Of a DNA stretch of 36,047 nucleotides, positions 34,384 through 36,047 are shown one piece after another. Each line of letters begins with the position of its first letter. Position 1 is the stretch's first letter. This DNA is from an uncultured Alistipes sp. (lineage in GTDB: Bacteria > Bacteroidota > Bacteroidia > Bacteroidales > Rikenellaceae), in contig CANPHE010000025.1 in the NCBI GenBank assembly GCA_947573795.1, positions 1 to 36,047 on the forward strand, written 5' to 3'. The notes beneath the pieces were generated by a model. That model made no database searches, had not been told where the DNA came from, and saw nothing but the letters and a program-made list of their open reading frames with translations. Position numbers and translations under genes: made by a program.

Positions 34384-34580
34384 CGCAATCGATTGTTTTT
34401 GAACAGACGGTCTCGTACGACGTTCGGATTTCCGACCCGATCGGCCGGCATCCCGCAACCGCCGGCCGCGGCAACGGGTTCCGTCCCTTTCGGAAGGAAC
34501 CTCGGCGCAACTCGCAAAGCAGCACGGTCTTGAAATACCTCGGACCGAAGATCGTATAGGATCGCCTCGAATTATTGGTG

Positions 34581-34612
34581 CAAAAATAACGAAATGCGGA
34601 CAACTAACGAAA
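34581..34612 (-). promoter_or_regulatory. Promoter of the hpt-queE-ftsB operon
   Basis: On the minus strand TTTC (34612-34609), exactly 20 bases, then TATTTTTG (34588-34581). The -7 box is a full match and the -33 box has one mismatch. The start point would be near 34574. The leader between 34574 and 34384 is GC-rich and carries several short inverted repeats, but no known riboswitch was recognised. Confidence 0.72.
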
Positions 34613-34774
34613 CGTTTCGGACAAAATTTACGCCGCTACGCACGACTTCGCGGCGCCAAAGCGCCCCGCCGGCATTTTCATCCGGCGACGGACACCCCGA
34701 AAGCCCTCCGCGACGACCTGCGGCAAAACCGCTCCGCGAAACGAAATCGGCTACCCGGGCGCGCATAACTGCCT

Positions 34775-34788
34775 GTTAATTTATTAAC
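34775..34788. promoter_or_regulatory. AT-rich palindrome upstream of nadE, candidate operator
   Basis: GTTAAT-TT-ATTAAC is a perfect palindrome placed just upstream of the nadE -33 region. It stands out in GC-rich surroundings and could be a transcription-factor site. The regulator is unknown. The rest of 34620-34770 holds no gene or motif I can name. Confidence 0.4.
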
Positions 34789-34797
34789 ATGGAAAAA

Positions 34798-34830
34798 TTT
34801 TCCGACTTTTGCAAATAATCCTTACCTTTG
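34798..34830 (+). promoter_or_regulatory. Promoter of nadE
   Basis: The -7 box TACCTTTG (34823-34830) is a full match. TTTT at 34798-34801, 21 bases upstream, is a partial -33 box. The ATG of nadE is 34 bases after the -7 box. Confidence 0.65.
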
Positions 34831-34864
34831 TCCCGATATAGTTTGCGGACTAAATTTACAATAG

Positions 34865-36047
34865 ATGAAAATAGCTATCGCCCAGCTGAATTACACGATC
34901 GGAGACGTGGACGGCAATGCCTCGAAAATCATCGATGCCATCGCCCGAGCGAAAGCGGAGAAAGCCGATCTGGTGATCTTCGCCGAGCAGGCCGTAAGCG
35001 GAACCCCGGCCTTCGATCTGTTGCGCAAAACGACCTTTTTGGAGTTGTGCGAAGACGCACTGGTAGAGATCGCGTCGTGCTGCGACGGCATCGCGGCGAT
35101 CGTCGGTCTGCCCGTTCTCACCAACGAGGGGACGATCAGCGCCGCAGCATTGATCCAGGATCGCAAGGTGCTGCGCTACGTCGGCAAGAAGCACATCACG
35201 GCCCGCCGCGAGATGGGTTATCTCGTACCGTCGAAAGGCTACGAATACGCCACGATCAAGGGCCATCCGTGCGCCATCATCGTCGGCGACGACCTCAGCC
35301 GCGAGCACGATTTCGACCGCTCGGTCGAGACGATCATTTCGATCAACGCCCGCAAATACGGCAAGGGTACCATGACCCACCGCTACGAATCGATGCACAA
35401 CCTGGCCTACGTCGAGAGCAAGAACCTGGTGATCGTCAACCAGGTCGGAGGCTCGACCGACATCGTTTACGACGGCACGTCGGGCGCGCTCGACAAACGC
35501 GGCGAACTGGTGCTGATGATGAAGAGTTTCGAGGAGGATTTCCAAATCTTCGACACCGAGGCACAGGCTGCGCCCGTCACGGTTCCCAACTACAACGACC
35601 GCACGCGCATGGTCTACGAAGCGGCCCGCTGCGGTCTGAAAGACTTTTTCGTCAAAAACGGCTACGAACGTGCGCTCATAGGCCTTTCGGGCGGCATCGA
35701 CTCGGCGGTCGTGGCCTCGCTGGCGGCCGATGCGCTCGGCAGCGAGAACGTCCGCGCCCTGCTTATGCCGTCGCCCTTCTCCTCGGACCATTCGGTCGAG
35801 GACGCCAAGCAGCTGGCCGAAAACCTGGGCATCCGGTATAACGTCATCCCCATCTCGGAAATCTATACGAGCATCGTCGATACGCTCAAGCCGGTCAACG
35901 GCGGGCGCGATTTCGACTTCACGGAGGAGAACATCCAGACGCGTATCCGCACGGTGCTGCTCATGGCCGTGCAAAACAAGACCGACTACATCCTGCTCAA
36001 CTCCTCGAACAAGAGCGAGAACGCCCTGGGCCTCTGCACGCTCTACG
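34865..36047 (+). CDS. nadE: NAD+ synthetase with degenerate glutaminase domain (3' end outside the window)
   Basis: The first 394 residues are visible; the gene runs off the right edge. Residues 1-245 form a carbon-nitrogen hydrolase (glutaminase) domain, with the general base Glu41 in VIFAEQAVSG and a Lys near 108-109. The synthetase domain follows, with the PP-loop GLSGGIDSA near residue 273 and LLNSSNKSENALGLCTLY at the edge. In glutamine-dependent NadE a catalytic Cys lies in an ICEDLW-like motif. Here the aligned stretch reads AIIVGDDLS, with Gly141 at the Cys position, and the usual LPNYxVFDE region is replaced by ITARREMGYLVP. The enzyme should still make NAD+ but probably with free ammonia only. 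The ATG at 34865 fits both promoter and family. Confidence 0.93.
   Translation, partial: MKIAIAQLNYTIGDVDGNASKIIDAIARAKAEKADLVIFAEQAVSGTPAFDLLRKTTFLELCEDALVEIASCCDGIAAIVGLPVLTNEGTISAAALIQDRKVLRYVGKKHITARREMGYLVPSKGYEYATIKGHPCAIIVGDDLSREHDFDRSVETIISINARKYGKGTMTHRYESMHNLAYVESKNLVIVNQVGGSTDIVYDGTSGALDKRGELVLMMKSFEEDFQIFDTEAQAAPVTVPNYNDRTRMVYEAARCGLKDFFVKNGYERALIGLSGGIDSAVVASLAADALGSENVRALLMPSPFSSDHSVEDAKQLAENLGIRYNVIPISEIYTSIVDTLKPVNGGRDFDFTEENIQTRIRTVLLMAVQNKTDYILLNSSNKSENALGLCTLY

Overview
The window comes from a GC-rich member of the Bacteroidota, most likely Alistipes or a close relative in the Rikenellaceae. This is inferred from three things. Gene starts lack Shine-Dalgarno sequences, and several are preceded by the Bacteroidota promoter type (TTTG, about 20 bases, TAnnTTTG). 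The protein set is typical: a Bacteroidota-type LptD, a DUF349 protein, a surface lipoprotein with an SDDD export signal, and a Ptb/Buk pair. Codon use is strongly GC-rich. No rRNA, tRNA, CRISPR array or complete transposon was recognised.

Layout. Positions 1-5400 carry, on the minus strand, an N-acetylmuramoyl-L-alanine amidase, an MCE/MlaD-type lipid-transport protein and mutS2. Divergent from these is lptD (5504-8395), whose leader contains three hairpins. A strong promoter at 8506 starts an accessory locus: a 59-residue peptide gene with a run of nine G, then a mosaic 987-residue surface lipoprotein, then, after one in-frame TGA, an open frame with an intact DNA/RNA non-specific endonuclease domain but no start or signal peptide of its own. 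The last module of the lipoprotein is AT-rich and both of its borders code for Gly-Gly-Glu, so this looks like a module inserted into a once longer nuclease gene. Minus-strand genes follow: a secreted propeller-like protein, yidC and pyrG, then a DUF349 protein.

From 20651 the plus strand has a response regulator overlapping proB by four bases, then proA, fluC/crcB, ackA, and a phosphate butyryltransferase/butyrate kinase pair. The minus strand then carries aroQ, pyk and a polysaccharide flippase under a near-consensus promoter, with thiL divergent. The last section has hpt-queE-ftsB on the minus strand, each stop overlapping the next start by one base. nadE is divergent and runs off the right edge; its glutaminase domain has lost the catalytic cysteine.

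Intergenic DNA is not empty. Four copies of a C-rich repeat occur (near 1, 12890, 25410 and 32650), together with five perfect hairpins with a three-base loop, a second repeat family (118 and 27734) and larger inverted repeats.

The best candidates for something undescribed are the peptide/lipoprotein/nuclease locus (8506-12854), the degenerate glutaminase half of NadE, and the stem-triplet-stem hairpins.
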